In this document: one piece after another, positions 8,042 through 17,450 of the stretch
Position numbering within the stretch: position 1 is the first letter of the stretch
Layout of the letters: the number at the start of each line of letters is the position of its first letter
Assembly: GCA_021805565.1 (NCBI GenBank)
Contig: JAJZFA010000053.1
Coordinates: forward strand, 1-52,138
DNA from: Pseudomonadota bacterium
GTDB lineage: Bacteria; Pseudomonadota; Alphaproteobacteria; Acetobacterales; Acetobacteraceae
Length of the DNA: 52,138 bases
Direction: 5' to 3'
Notes under the pieces: generated by a model
Told to the model about the DNA's origin: nothing
Databases searched by the model: none
What the model saw: the letters and a program-made list of their open reading frames with translations, nothing else
Translations under genes and position numbers: made by a program

Positions 8042-11000
8042 CTATCGGCGCCACCAGCCGCGCTTCGGTTCCGCGGGCGGTTCGCCGCCGGTGCCGATCA
8101 ACACCGGTTTGACCAGCGGCTCGACCGGCGGAGGCTGCGGAATCGCGACTTCCGCGGCCGTATCGTTCGCCGGAACGGCATGGTCCGCGATTGCCGATCC
8201 GGCCAATCGTTCCCCCCCCGGTTCCGGGGCTGCTGTATTGACGATCTCGGTCGCGTGCGGCGGCGGATCGGCCGGTGCCGGCGCCATGGTCGCCGGCTCC
8301 GTCACCGGCGCGTCCGGTTCGGCGACTGGCGCCCCGGACGCCGGGCTGGCCAGGATCGCGGCCGGCTCAGTTCGGCCGGATTGCGGATCCGGTTCGCCGC
8401 GTGGGGCAATCGCGGCCGGCGCAGCGGATTTCGCCAGAGGCTGCGCCTCGGCGGCCCGTTCGGCCTGATCCATCACGTCGAAAATATCGAATGCGCGCCC
8501 ACCGAAAGGGTCGGCCGGCGTCGGTCCGGCATACACCGGCAGCAACTCCGGCTGATCCGCGCCAGGCATCGCGAATGGCGACAATTCGCCGTCCGCCGTG
8601 GATTTCCGGCGCCGCCCGCCGCGGCGGCCACGCCTGCGATTGCGCGGATCTTCGTCCGACGAAGCGACGATCTCGCCGCCGTCCGCCAGATCCCCGGCCG
8701 GCTCCCCGGCGGTTCCGGCGGCACGACCAGCGGCCGTCGCCGCTTCAGCCGACCCATCGTCATCCAACGGTCCGGCTACGTAATCCGCCACAGGCCCGGC
8801 CGCGGGGTCAGCGGGCAGACCATGCGCCCCGCTGGGCGCCCCGGTGGCCACCATTTCAGCCGGCGTGCCGGAATCGGGTTCGTCCCGTTTGCCGCCGCGC
8901 CGCCGCCGCCGCCGCCGCTTGCGCCGGCGTTCGGCTTCGTCCGCCCCGCCGTCGCCGGATGCATCCCCAGCCTTCTGTTCGGCGGTGTTGTCATCGCTGT
9001 CGCCGTCATCGTCGTCCGGTTCGGCAAGGTCCGGTTCGTCCTCTCCGACCGCATCGTCGCGATCGTCAACGTCGGCCACGTCGTCAACCGCAGGGCGTGG
9101 CGCCGGGCGTTCCTGGGTAACCGGCACCGGCACATCGTCCGACGAACGGGTGCGGACTTTCTCGATGCGAAACTGCTGCGCGATCTGCGCGTCGTCCGCG
9201 GCGATCACCACCCGCATCGCATAGCGGACCTCGATTTCCCGAAGACGCTCCCGCTTATGGTTCAGCAGGTACAGCGCAACCGGGGTGGACACATAGACGA
9301 CGACCTCCGCCGAACGCCGCTTACCGCCCTCGTCCTCGATTCCCCGCAGCACATGGATCGCCGCGTTCTCGGTGCTGCGGACATGTCCGGTGCCGGCGCA
9401 ATGCGGACAGGCGATGAAGCTGGTCTCCGCGAGCGACGGACGCAGCCGTTGCCGGCTCATTTCCAGCAATCCGAAATGGCTGATATGGCCGACCTGGATA
9501 CGGGCGCGATCGTTCTTCAGCGCCTCCTTGATCCGGCGTTCGACCATCGCGTTGTGGCGTTTCGACTCCATGTCGATGAAGTCGATAACGATCAGCCCGG
9601 CCAGATCGCGCAGGCGCAACTGGCGGGCGGCTTCGTCCGCCGCTTCCAGATTTGTCCGAAGGGCGGTCTCCTCGATATTGCGTTCACGGGTGGACCGGCC
9701 GGAGTTCACGTCGATCGCCACCAGCGCCTCGGTCTGGTTGATCACCAGGTAGCCGCCAGACTTCAATTGCACCGTTGGCATCAACATGCCGTCGAGTTGC
9801 GCTTCCACCTGATTGCGGGCGAACAGCGGCTGGCCGCCGTCCTGCCAAAGCTGCACTTTCTTGGCGTGCGAAGGCATCAGCATCCGCATGAAGTCGTGCG
9901 CCGCACGCCAGCCATCCTCGCCATCGACCAGGATTTCCTCGATATCGCGCGAATACACGTCGCGAATCGACCGCTTGATCAGGCTGGCCTCTTCGTAGAT
10001 CAGCGCCGGGGCGACCGATTTCATGGTGTGTTCGCGGATATCGTCCCACAGCCGCAACAGGTATTCGCAATCGCGCTTGATCTCCGGCTTCGGCCGGTTG
10101 GCCCCGGCCGTGCGGACGATCATCCCCATGCCGCGCGGAATATCGAGTTCCGCCATCACTTCCTTCAGCCGCCGACGATCCACCGCCGACGTGATTTTTC
10201 GCGAGATTCCGCCCCCGCGTGGGGAATTCGGCATCAGCACGCCGAACCGGCCGGCCAGCGACAGGTATGTGGTCAGCGCCGCACCCTTGGTGCCGCGTTC
10301 TTCCTTAACGACCTGAATCAACAAAATCTGGCGGCGACGGATGACTTCCTGGATTTTGTAGTTGCGCAGGAAGCGCGGCGGCAGGCGGCGCTGCTGATCG
10401 TCGCCGGTGTCGTGATCGCCGCCGCCGATCGTTTCCGGCGGTGGCAGGGTTTCGATGTGGTCGCCATCCGGTTCATCGAGTTCGCCGGCGCCAAACGCAT
10501 CCGCGTCGATCCGTGCGACGCCGGTCGCCAGCGGCCGCGCGTACTGGTCCGCCGCAAGTGCCGGCGTTTCAGGGCTCGCCCACGGTTCGGCATCGGGGCC
10601 GGCGGCCTTCGCGTCCGGCGCGACCAAAAGCGGGGTGGACGCCAGGGCCCAGGATTCCGCCACGGCTTCCGGAGCTTCGGCGGCACTGGCGTGCTCCGGC
10701 CGGCCGGCGGACTGGGTCAATGCCAGTTCCAGGTCTTCTTCCTCTTCCTCCCGGCGCGCGTCTTCCGCCTGCATTTCGATCAGGCGCTGGCGGTCGGCGA
10801 CGGGAATCTGATAATAGTCCGGATGGATTTCGCTAAAGGCCAGAAACCCGTGCCTATTGCCGCCATACTCGACGAACGCGGCCTGCAGGCTAGGTTCTAC
10901 CCTGACAACCTTCGCGAGGTAGATATTGCCTTTTAATTGACGCTTGGTCGAGGTCTCGACATCGAAATCCTCAAGCCGGGTACCGTCCAGCACCACAACG

Positions 11001-11047
11001 CGGGTTTCTTCCGCGTGGGTGGCATCGATCAGCATGCGCTTCGTCAT
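8042..11047 (-). CDS. rne: Ribonuclease E/G, long form
   Basis: A 1001-residue endoribonuclease that starts mRNA decay, matures rRNA and tRNA, and scaffolds the degradosome. The N-terminal S1 RNA-binding domain is at about 35-125 and is interrupted by a long acidic and Ala-rich insertion, as in other alphaproteobacteria. The catalytic Mg-binding Asp446 (AIDVNSG) and Asp489 (VIDFIDM) are 43 residues apart, and the zinc-link Cys547/Cys550 (CPHC) follow at +58; both spacings equal those of E. coli RNase E. The C-terminal 350 residues are disordered, with Arg-rich blocks (RRKRRRRRRRGGKR) expected to bind RNA and partners. An ATG four codons into the frame is an alternative start. Confidence 0.97.
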   Translation of the reverse strand: MTKRMLIDATHAEETRVVVLDGTRLEDFDVETSTKRQLKGNIYLAKVVRVEPSLQAAFVEYGGNRHGFLAFSEIHPDYYQIPVADRQRLIEMQAEDARREEEEEDLELALTQSAGRPEHASAAEAPEAVAESWALASTPLLVAPDAKAAGPDAEPWASPETPALAADQYARPLATGVARIDADAFGAGELDEPDGDHIETLPPPETIGGGDHDTGDDQQRRLPPRFLRNYKIQEVIRRRQILLIQVVKEERGTKGAALTTYLSLAGRFGVLMPNSPRGGGISRKITSAVDRRRLKEVMAELDIPRGMGMIVRTAGANRPKPEIKRDCEYLLRLWDDIREHTMKSVAPALIYEEASLIKRSIRDVYSRDIEEILVDGEDGWRAAHDFMRMLMPSHAKKVQLWQDGGQPLFARNQVEAQLDGMLMPTVQLKSGGYLVINQTEALVAIDVNSGRSTRERNIEETALRTNLEAADEAARQLRLRDLAGLIVIDFIDMESKRHNAMVERRIKEALKNDRARIQVGHISHFGLLEMSRQRLRPSLAETSFIACPHCAGTGHVRSTENAAIHVLRGIEDEGGKRRSAEVVVYVSTPVALYLLNHKRERLREIEVRYAMRVVIAADDAQIAQQFRIEKVRTRSSDDVPVPVTQERPAPRPAVDDVADVDDRDDAVGEDEPDLAEPDDDDGDSDDNTAEQKAGDASGDGGADEAERRRKRRRRRRRGGKRDEPDSGTPAEMVATGAPSGAHGLPADPAAGPVADYVAGPLDDDGSAEAATAAGRAAGTAGEPAGDLADGGEIVASSDEDPRNRRRGRRGGRRRKSTADGELSPFAMPGADQPELLPVYAGPTPADPFGGRAFDIFDVMDQAERAAEAQPLAKSAAPAAIAPRGEPDPQSGRTEPAAILASPASGAPVAEPDAPVTEPATMAPAPADPPPHATEIVNTAAPEPGGERLAGSAIADHAVPANDTAAEVAIPQPPPVEPLVKPVLIGTGGEPPAEPKRGWWRR

Positions 11048-11657
11048 TTAGTCCAGAACTCCGGTAGGCCGTCGCGATGCGCGAGCCGGATCTTCTCCGG
11101 ATCGCGGCCAGCGGACGGCATGCAAGGCTTGCGGGAAGGGGCCCGCCCGGCGCTTCAGGAAAACGATTGCGATCGATGCACGCGACAGCGATGACACCCG
11201 GAAAGCGGGGTGAAAGTCCAATTGCGGACGGGCATCGTGCGGCGTGGTGCATCGGGTCCTGGCGTTCGGCCGGCGCGTCCCATGACGGCACGCAGCCCCG
11301 TGTGAAAGTCAGCGCTGGCGCTGGCCGCAAGGCGTAAGACCGCCTCGACAATCAGCCCCCCGGCGCACCACACATCCAAAACGGCGGGCGCGACACGGAC
11401 AGCGATGTGGCCTTGGCGAGGCGGATCCGTTCCAAACACGTGCCAGTCCGGCCACGACCAGATTGAACAAGGGATCACGCGCCACCAGGAAAGCCAGAAA
11501 ATCGCGATAAACCGCGATCCCCGATAACATCGCCGGAGCATGGCGACCATGACGCAAACCGCGATGCTCCGCAAGCGGCACGTAGCGATCCGGCGTGAAC
11601 GTGTCGTAATCAATATATAAGCTGCAATCCCGCATCCTATCTGTTAACTGTACACCC
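11048..11657. other. Long intergenic region between divergent rne and amidase genes
   Basis: 610 bp that must hold both promoters and the rne leader. RNase E genes commonly have long 5' UTRs used for autoregulation in other bacteria; whether that applies here is inference. The minus strand is open in more than one frame. The best-looking piece is listed separately. No clear terminator or tRNA was seen. Confidence 0.5.
11309..11635 (-). CDS. Doubtful ORF upstream of rne, possibly a degraded gene
   Basis: A 108-residue frame starting MRDCSLYIDYDTFTPDRY. The first 70 residues look protein-like (YRDFLAFLVARDPLFNLVVAGLARVWN). The rest turns Arg/Cys-rich, while a second frame stays open across the same stretch (VLDVWCAGGLIVEAVLRLAA). 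That pattern would fit a frameshifted gene of about 160 residues, but GC-rich DNA often gives such shadows. No family is recognised and the only ribosome-site candidate is an AGG touching the ATG. It overlaps the region where the rne leader should be. Confidence 0.2.
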   Translation of the reverse strand: MRDCSLYIDYDTFTPDRYVPLAEHRGLRHGRHAPAMLSGIAVYRDFLAFLVARDPLFNLVVAGLARVWNGSASPRPHRCPCRARRFGCVVRRGADCRGGLTPCGQRQR

Positions 11658-12503
11658 ATGGTTAACGTTCCGCTTGTATCGCGTCGCGTGCTGTTGGGCC
11701 GGTTTGCGGCCGCCGCCCCCGTGTTCGGCACCTTTCTTCTGCCCCCGGCGGTGCATGATGCCATGGCCGCCAGGCCCCGCCCGCACAAGCCGTCCGCGGG
11801 CGGCACCAGACCGCCGCTGCCGCTGGTCATGCTGGACCCGGGCCATGGCGGCAAGGATCCCGGCGCGATCGGCGTTTCCGGGATTTATGAAAAGCAGGTC
11901 GCGTTGGCCACCGCGCTGGAGTTGAAGCGCCAGCTTGAATCCACCGGCCGATATCGGGTGGAACTGACCCGTGGCCGGGATATCTTCATCCCCCTGGACG
12001 ACAGGGTTGGCCGGGCGCAGCGCCAGGGCGCGGCACTGTTCGTGTCCATGCATGCCGATGCGCTGGCGGATCGTTCGGTACGGGGTGCATCGGTCTATAC
12101 GCTGGCCCAAACAGCGTCCGACGCACAGACCGCCGCGCTGGCCCGGACGGAAAACAGCGCCGACCGCTTTTTGGGACGGCAATGGCAAGGCACCTCGCCG
12201 GAGGTGTCGCGCATCCTGGCAAGTCTGGTGCGACAGGAAACCCGCGGCGGGTCAGTACGGCTTGCCCGTGGGCTGGTCGGCAGTCTGGACCGGGATATTC
12301 CGATGCTGCCCAACCCAGACCGCCATGCCGGATTCGTCGTGCTCAAGGCCGCGGATATTCCCAGCGTTCTGGTGGAAATGGGCTTCATGTCCAATCCGCG
12401 CGACGAAGCCGCCTTGCGCCGGCCCGACCATCGTAAACTGGTGGCCCAGGCCATGCACCGAGCGGTCGATGCTTATTTCGCGGGCGCCGGACGAGTCGCA
12501 TAA
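11658..12503 (+). CDS. N-acetylmuramoyl-L-alanine amidase (Amidase_3)
   Basis: A 281-residue periplasmic zinc amidase that cuts the amide bond between MurNAc and the peptide stem and helps daughter cells separate. A twin-arginine-type signal (SRRVLLGRF, then AAAAPVFGTFLLPP) suggests Tat export, as for E. coli AmiA and AmiC. Zinc and catalytic residues are visible at His63 (LDPGHGGKDPGAIG), Glu78 (YEKQVALA), His132 (SMHADA) and Glu240 (VLVEMGFMSN). There is no AMIN domain, so targeting must differ from AmiC. It is followed by the penicillin-binding protein, a common alphaproteobacterial arrangement. Confidence 0.93.
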   Translation: MVNVPLVSRRVLLGRFAAAAPVFGTFLLPPAVHDAMAARPRPHKPSAGGTRPPLPLVMLDPGHGGKDPGAIGVSGIYEKQVALATALELKRQLESTGRYRVELTRGRDIFIPLDDRVGRAQRQGAALFVSMHADALADRSVRGASVYTLAQTASDAQTAALARTENSADRFLGRQWQGTSPEVSRILASLVRQETRGGSVRLARGLVGSLDRDIPMLPNPDRHAGFVVLKAADIPSVLVEMGFMSNPRDEAALRRPDHRKLVAQAMHRAVDAYFAGAGRVA

Positions 12504-12663
12504 ACTGGCATCGGACATAAATGCGTTTGCCTGTTGGCGAACAGTCCAGTGTCGCGATCCGCTCCCGGCCCGCCGCGATACCGATGAAGGTCACTGAACG
12601 CCTTGCCGGCCGGTAGCGATGTCGTTGCTGGCGATTCCGGACGATATTTGCCATATCCCTGCC

Positions 12664-15261
12664 ATGACAGGATCGTTCTCCGCCGGCGAACCGCTGGCCC
12701 CGTCCGGCCGCGGCCGAAAACCCGGTTCCGGGTCGTCGCTGCCTGACCCGGCGGGCAAGCCGCCCAGGCGGCGCGGCAACTTGTTCGTGCGCGGCGCGCG
12801 CGGCCTCGCCGGGGCGCTGTTCGGTCTCCTGCTGCTGGCCATCGTGGCAGGCGCGGCCGGCGGTTACATCGCATTCGAGCATTTCAGCGCCGACCTGCCA
12901 GACGTCGATGGCCTGCGGAACTACCAGCCTCCGGTCATGAGCCGGGTCTATGCGGGCGATTCCCGGCTGCTCGCGGAACTGGCGACCGAACGCCGCATCT
13001 TCGTGCCGATCGGCGCCATGCCAGACATCGTCAAGCAGGCTTTCATCTCGGCCGAGGACAAGACATTTTACACGCATCGCGGCATCGATCCGCTGGCGAT
13101 CGCCCGAGCCGCGCTGTTCGACGTCGTCCATGCCGGCGAGGGGCGGCGCCCGATCGGGGCGTCCACCATCACACAGCAGGTCGCCAAGAATATGCTGCTG
13201 GACAACCAGATGTCGTACGCGCGCAAGGTCAAGGAAGCGATCCTGGCGATCCGGATCGAACAAACCTTGAGCAAGGACCGTATTCTTGAGCTGTATCTGA
13301 ACGAAATCTACCTCGGACTGGGTTCCTATGGCGTGGCGGCGGCGGCGCAGGCGTATTTCAACAAGCCGCTGGACCGTCTAACCGTTGCCGAAGCGGCGTT
13401 CCTGGGCGGCTTGCCGAAAGGGCCGAACAACTTCAACCCGTTCAAGAACCCCGAAGCCGCCCGGTCGCGCCGCGATTACGTGCTGGACCGGCTGGCCGAG
13501 GATCGTGCCATTTCCGCCGCCCAGTTGGCCGAGGCCAAGGCCGAACCGGTGATACCGTCGGAATTCCACCGGCCGCCGCCGATTCCCGGCGCCGACTGGT
13601 ACACCGAGGAAGTACGCCGCGAACTGATCGCTCGGTTCGGTCAGGACACCACGACCCAGGGCGGACTGATGGTGCGCACCAGCCTCGATCCGGCGTTGCA
13701 ACTCGCGGCCGAACGATCCTTGCGCGATGGGCTGATGGCCTACGATCGCAGAATGGGAGGCTGGCGCGGAGCGGTGGCGCATCTTGCGCTTTCACCGGCC
13801 GAGTTCGAGGCGAAATGGCCGGCGGCATTGAACGAACAGCCACGCCCCGCCGGTATGCTGCCAAACTGGAAACTCGCGATCGTCGCGGCCGTTGGCGCCG
13901 GCGACGCCAGGGTCGCGTGGCTTACGCCATCGGGCGATCGCCGGATGGCCACGCTGGCGCTGGCCGACCTGACCTGGGCGCGGGCAGTCCACGATGGCAA
14001 GCCGGGTGGCGCACCGAAGCGCATGAGCGACGTGATGCAGACCGGCGATGTCGTGATGATCGAACCGGACGCCGCGCAGCCGCCGCCCGCGACCGCCGCG
14101 AAGGGCGCGGTGCAGCCGCAGGCCAACCGGCCGCTGTTGCGCCAGATTCCCCAGGTTCAGGGCGCCCTGGTGTCGCTCGACCCGAGAACCGGGCGGGTGC
14201 TGGCGATCGTGGGCGGATGGAGCTATGAGCAAAGCCAGTTCAACCGGGCCACCCAGGCGAACCGCCAGCCCGGATCCAGCTTCAAGCCGATGGTGTATCT
14301 AACCGCGCTGGAAAAGGGCATTTCGCCCAGCCAGAAGTTTCTCGACGCACCGGTCGTGATCGACACGCCGGATGGCCGCTGGCGTCCGGGCAATTACGAG
14401 GGCACGTTCGGCGGCCCGACGCCGCTGCGGGTGGCGCTCGAGGAATCCATGAACCTGGTGACGTTGCGGGTGGCGCAACAAGTCGGCATGCGGGCGATCG
14501 CCGATACCGCCATCGCGTTTCATATGGTGGATTCGATGCCGCTGGTGCTGCCGGCCGCGCTGGGGGCGGTCGATACCACCGTATTGCGGGAAGCCGGCGC
14601 CTATGCGTCGATCGCGGCAGGCGGCCGGGAGGTCAAGCCGACCTTCATCGACAGCGTGCAGGACCCCGACGGCCATGTTGTGATGCGCGCGTCCGGCCTT
14701 GACTGCACCGATTGTTCGGATGCGTCCAAACCCCCGGCGATGAACGATACGCGGCCGCAAATCGCCGATCCCGACAGCGTGTTCCAGTTGATCGCGATGA
14801 TGCAGGGCGTGGTACAGCGCGGCACCGGCGTACCGGCGGGAAAAGGCCTGAACCGTCCGATCGCCGGCAAGACCGGCACCACGCAGGATTTCGCCGACGC
14901 CTGGTTCGGCGGTTTCACGCCGGACCTGGTAACGGTGGTGTGGGTCGGCTACGACACCCCCGCCGACCTCGGCGCCAATCAGACCGGCGGCGCGGTCGCG
15001 GCGCCGATCTGGCACGATTACATGGCCACCGCCCTGGCCAACCGCCCCGTGCTGGACTTCCCGATGCCGCCGGGCCTGACCATGGCGCCCTGGAACACCG
15101 GCACGGGCACCGTGACCGATGCGTTCAAGGCTGGGCAGGTTCCAGGCGCATCGGGCCCGGCCGGTGCGGGTTTTGCCGCCGCGCCGTCCGGCGATGGATC
15201 GTCCGCACCCGCCCCCATCGTCCATGGCGGGATTGATAACAGCATGGGCGGGTTGTATTAA
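12664..15261 (+). CDS. mrcA: Penicillin-binding protein 1A, bifunctional transglycosylase/transpeptidase
   Basis: An 865-residue inner-membrane enzyme that polymerises and cross-links peptidoglycan. It has a Pro/Gly/Arg-rich cytoplasmic tail, one transmembrane helix (GALFGLLLLAIVAGAAGGYIA), a GT51 transglycosylase domain with catalytic Glu131 (SAEDKTFYTHRG) and the STITQQVAKN motif, an OB-like insert, and a transpeptidase domain with Ser538-x-x-Lys541 (GSSFK), SMN and Lys736-Thr-Gly (KTGTTQDFADAWFGG). An upstream in-frame ATG at 12619 would add 15 residues; neither start has a good ribosome site. It ends in a hairpin that overlaps its stop codon. Confidence 0.95.
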   Translation: MTGSFSAGEPLAPSGRGRKPGSGSSLPDPAGKPPRRRGNLFVRGARGLAGALFGLLLLAIVAGAAGGYIAFEHFSADLPDVDGLRNYQPPVMSRVYAGDSRLLAELATERRIFVPIGAMPDIVKQAFISAEDKTFYTHRGIDPLAIARAALFDVVHAGEGRRPIGASTITQQVAKNMLLDNQMSYARKVKEAILAIRIEQTLSKDRILELYLNEIYLGLGSYGVAAAAQAYFNKPLDRLTVAEAAFLGGLPKGPNNFNPFKNPEAARSRRDYVLDRLAEDRAISAAQLAEAKAEPVIPSEFHRPPPIPGADWYTEEVRRELIARFGQDTTTQGGLMVRTSLDPALQLAAERSLRDGLMAYDRRMGGWRGAVAHLALSPAEFEAKWPAALNEQPRPAGMLPNWKLAIVAAVGAGDARVAWLTPSGDRRMATLALADLTWARAVHDGKPGGAPKRMSDVMQTGDVVMIEPDAAQPPPATAAKGAVQPQANRPLLRQIPQVQGALVSLDPRTGRVLAIVGGWSYEQSQFNRATQANRQPGSSFKPMVYLTALEKGISPSQKFLDAPVVIDTPDGRWRPGNYEGTFGGPTPLRVALEESMNLVTLRVAQQVGMRAIADTAIAFHMVDSMPLVLPAALGAVDTTVLREAGAYASIAAGGREVKPTFIDSVQDPDGHVVMRASGLDCTDCSDASKPPAMNDTRPQIADPDSVFQLIAMMQGVVQRGTGVPAGKGLNRPIAGKTGTTQDFADAWFGGFTPDLVTVVWVGYDTPADLGANQTGGAVAAPIWHDYMATALANRPVLDFPMPPGLTMAPWNTGTGTVTDAFKAGQVPGASGPAGAGFAAAPSGDGSSAPAPIVHGGIDNSMGGLY

Positions 15262-15268
15262 CCCGCCC
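15246..15268 (+). terminator. Strong hairpin at the mrcA stop codon
   Basis: A perfect 9-bp stem, GGGCGGGTT (15246-15254) and AACCCGCCC (15260-15268), with a 5-base loop. The TAA stop of mrcA (15259-15261) lies in the loop and 3' arm. prfB starts 23 bp later. No T-run follows, so it could be a partial terminator, an mRNA-stabilising 3' end or a processing site that separates mrcA and prfB expression. Confidence 0.55.
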
Positions 15269-15291
15269 CTTCCAAAGAGCAGATTTTTACG

Positions 15292-16423
15292 ATGTCCGCC
15301 GAATCCGACGCCCTGAACGAACAGATCAAGCAGTCCGTCGCGCTGCTGAGGAGGCATCTTTGACTGGGATGCCGCCGAAGGCCGCCTTGCCGACCTGAAC
15401 AACCGAGCCGAGGATCCGGCGCTGTGGAACAATGCGAGCGCCGCGCAGAAACTGATGCGAGAGCGCAATCAGATCGCGTCCGCCATGGACGGCGTTCTTA
15501 AACTGGAGGCCGAGGTCTCCGACGCGCTGGAACTGATCGGGATGGCCGAAGCCGACGGCGACCCGGCGATGGCGGCGGAGGCCATGACGTCTTTACGAGC
15601 GGCGGCGGCGGAGGCGAAGCGGCGGGAAATCGAAAGCCTGCTGTCCGGCGAGGCCGACGCCAACGATTGTTATATCGAACTGAACTCCGGCGCCGGCGGC
15701 ACCGAGGCGCAGGACTGGGCGCAAATGTTGATGCGCATGTATATGCGCTGGGCCGAACAGCACGGCTATACGGTGACACTGGTCGAGGAAAGCGAGGGCG
15801 AGCAGGCGGGCATCAAATCCGCCACGCTGCAAATTGCCGGCCCGAACGCCTATGGCTGGTTGAAAACCGAGGGAGGCGTGCATCGCCTTGTCCGCATCAG
15901 CCCGTTCGACGCCAATGCAAGGCGGCAAACCAGCTTTGCCAGCGTGTGGGTGTATCCGGTGGTCGATGATTCGATCGAGATCGAGATCAATCCGTCCGAT
16001 CTGAAAGTCGATACCTACCGGGCGTCCGGCGCGGGCGGTCAGCATGTGAACAAAACCGACAGCGCGATCCGGATCACGCATCTGCCGACCGGCATTATCG
16101 TCGCCTGCCAGACCGACCGGTCGCAGCATCGCAACCGGGCCAATGCGATGGAGATGTTGCGCGCGCGCATGTATGAGGCGGAGTTGCGCAAGCGGGAGGC
16201 CGTGACGGCGGCGCAGGAAGACGCCAAGACCGATATCGGCTGGGGTCATCAGATCCGGAATTATGTTCTTGCACCGTATCAGTTGGTGAAAGACCTGCGC
16301 ACGGGGGTGGAGACCGGCAATCCCGCTGCGGTGCTGGATGGCGACCTCGACTCATTCATGGCCGCCGCCCTGGCCGCCCGCTCCGGTGCAACCCGATCCG
16401 AGGCCAGCGCAAGCGCTCGGTAG
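15292..16423 (+). CDS. prfB: Peptide chain release factor 2, with programmed +1 frameshift
   Basis: A 376-residue release factor that reads UGA and UAA stops. Translation starts at ATG 15292 and runs 23 codons to CTT, where an in-frame TGA (15361-15363) ends frame 0. Shifting +1 at CTT-TGA-C continues as DWDAAEGRL through to 16423. The codon-recognition tripeptide Ser203-Pro204-Phe205 and the peptidyl-hydrolysis Gly248-Gly249-Gln250 are intact and sit within two residues of their E. coli positions. The frame downstream of the shift has a later ATG at 15455, but starting there would remove about the first 50 residues of the family. Confidence 0.96.
15349..15364 (+). promoter_or_regulatory. prfB +1 frameshift site
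   Basis: AGGAGG (15349-15354), three bases, then CTT TGA C. This is the same spacing as in E. coli, where an internal Shine-Dalgarno and the slow UGA-C stop force slippage from CUU onto UUU. When RF2 is scarce the ribosome shifts and full-length RF2 is made, giving autoregulation. Confidence 0.95.
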
Positions 16424-16561
16424 GGCGGAATTCGTCGGCATGCGCGAAATCCGCAATCGCTATCGGCCGGGTCGCACGGTCACGGTAAGCCGGTCAGGCC
16501 ACACATCAGATGGCGTCACACAGAACAGCCAGTGACGAACCCAGCCAAAAACACGATTGAT

Positions 16562-16647
16562 TGGTGCGGTCGAGAAGACTCGAACTTCCACGAGGTTACC
16601 CCCACAAGCACCTCAAGCTTGCGCGTCTACCATTCCGCCACGACCGC
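16562..16647 (-). tRNA. tRNA-Leu (anticodon GAG)
   Basis: An 86-nt class II tRNA with a genomically encoded CCA end. The acceptor arms GCGGTCG and CGACCGC pair perfectly. The anticodon stem CAAGC/GCTTG holds the loop TTGAGGT, giving GAG, which reads CUC and CUU. A long variable arm and the TTCGAGTC T-arm are present. It lies antisense between prfB and lipB. Confidence 0.95.
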
Positions 16648-16692
16648 ACCGTGGTAGGCGGCGGCGTATAGCGGATATAGGATGCCGGTTCA

Positions 16693-17370
16693 ATGACCTC
16701 TATCGCACCAGACTGGCGTATAACCGGCGGCCTGACCGAATACCCGGCAGCCCTTACCGCTATGCAACAGCGCGTTGCCGCCATCCGCGCGGGCACCGCG
16801 TCCGAACAGGTCTGGCTGGTGGAACACCCGCCGCTGTACACCGCCGGCACCTCCGCCAAACCGGAAGAACTGACCGATCCCGGCCGCTTTCCAACGTTCG
16901 CCGCCGGGCGCGGCGGGCAATGGACCTATCACGGGCCCGGACAGCGCACCGCCTATGTCATGCTGGACCTGACCCGCCGCCACGGCCGCGTGCCGGCGCA
17001 GGACATCCGGTGCTACGTCAATGGGCTGGAAGAATGGCTGATCCGCACCCTGGATCGCTTCAACGTCAAGGGGCAGCGCCGCGAAGGCCGGGTCGGCATC
17101 TGGGTGACGGACCCGGCAACGGGGGGCGAGTCCAAAATCGGCGCCATCGGCGTCCGCGTCACACGATGGGTCAGTTGGCACGGTGCGGCGCTGAACGTCG
17201 AACCGAACCTGACGCATTTCGGCGGTATCGTCCCCTGCGGCCTGCCGCAATTCGGCGTCACCAGCCTCGCCGCACTGGGCATTCCGGCATCGATGCACGA
17301 TGCCGACGTGGCGCTGCGGGCGGCGTGGCGGGAGGTGTTCGAAACCGATGCCGGTCCGCGCCCGCCCTGA
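16693..17370 (+). CDS. lipB: Octanoyl-[acyl carrier protein]:protein N-octanoyltransferase
   Basis: A 225-residue cytosolic enzyme that moves octanoate from ACP to the lipoyl domains of 2-oxoacid dehydrogenases and GcvH. The catalytic Cys182 ([11 protein letters not shown]) and Lys148 ([10 protein letters not shown]) are visible, with the conserved [12 protein letters not shown] and [13 protein letters not shown] segments. The length is normal. It starts about 45 bp after the antisense tRNA-Leu gene and no lipA is nearby. Confidence 0.95.
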   Translation: MTSIAPDWRITGGLTEYPAALTAMQQRVAAIRAGTASEQVWLVEHPPLYTAGTSAKPEELTDPGRFPTFAAGRGGQWTYHGPGQRTAYVMLDLTRRHGRVPAQDIRCYVNGLEEWLIRTLDRFNVKGQRREGRVGIWVTDPATGGESKIGAIGVRVTRWVSWHGAALNVEPNLTHFGGIVPCGLPQFGVTSLAALGIPASMHDADVALRAAWREVFETDAGPRPP

Positions 17371-17450
17371 CCGCCGCGCTGGACATTACTGTCAACCCGT
17401 CCAGACTGTTGCCGTCATCCCGGTTCCGGTGCGGCAACAAGGAAGCGAAC

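Noticed and set aside
8875-8930. CGC-rich trinucleotide run as a separate repeat
   Set aside because: It encodes the Arg-rich RNA-binding block of RNase E and needs no further explanation.
8036-10936. A 966-codon open frame on the plus strand opposite rne
   Set aside because: It is the antisense shadow of rne in GC-rich DNA. It is Arg/Gly/His-rich, shows no family motif, and lies under a gene with perfect catalytic spacing.
16557-17450. Upstream extension of the monooxygenase frame
   Set aside because: It crosses the antisense tRNA-Leu and the whole of lipB in another frame. The real start with a ribosome site is at 17451.
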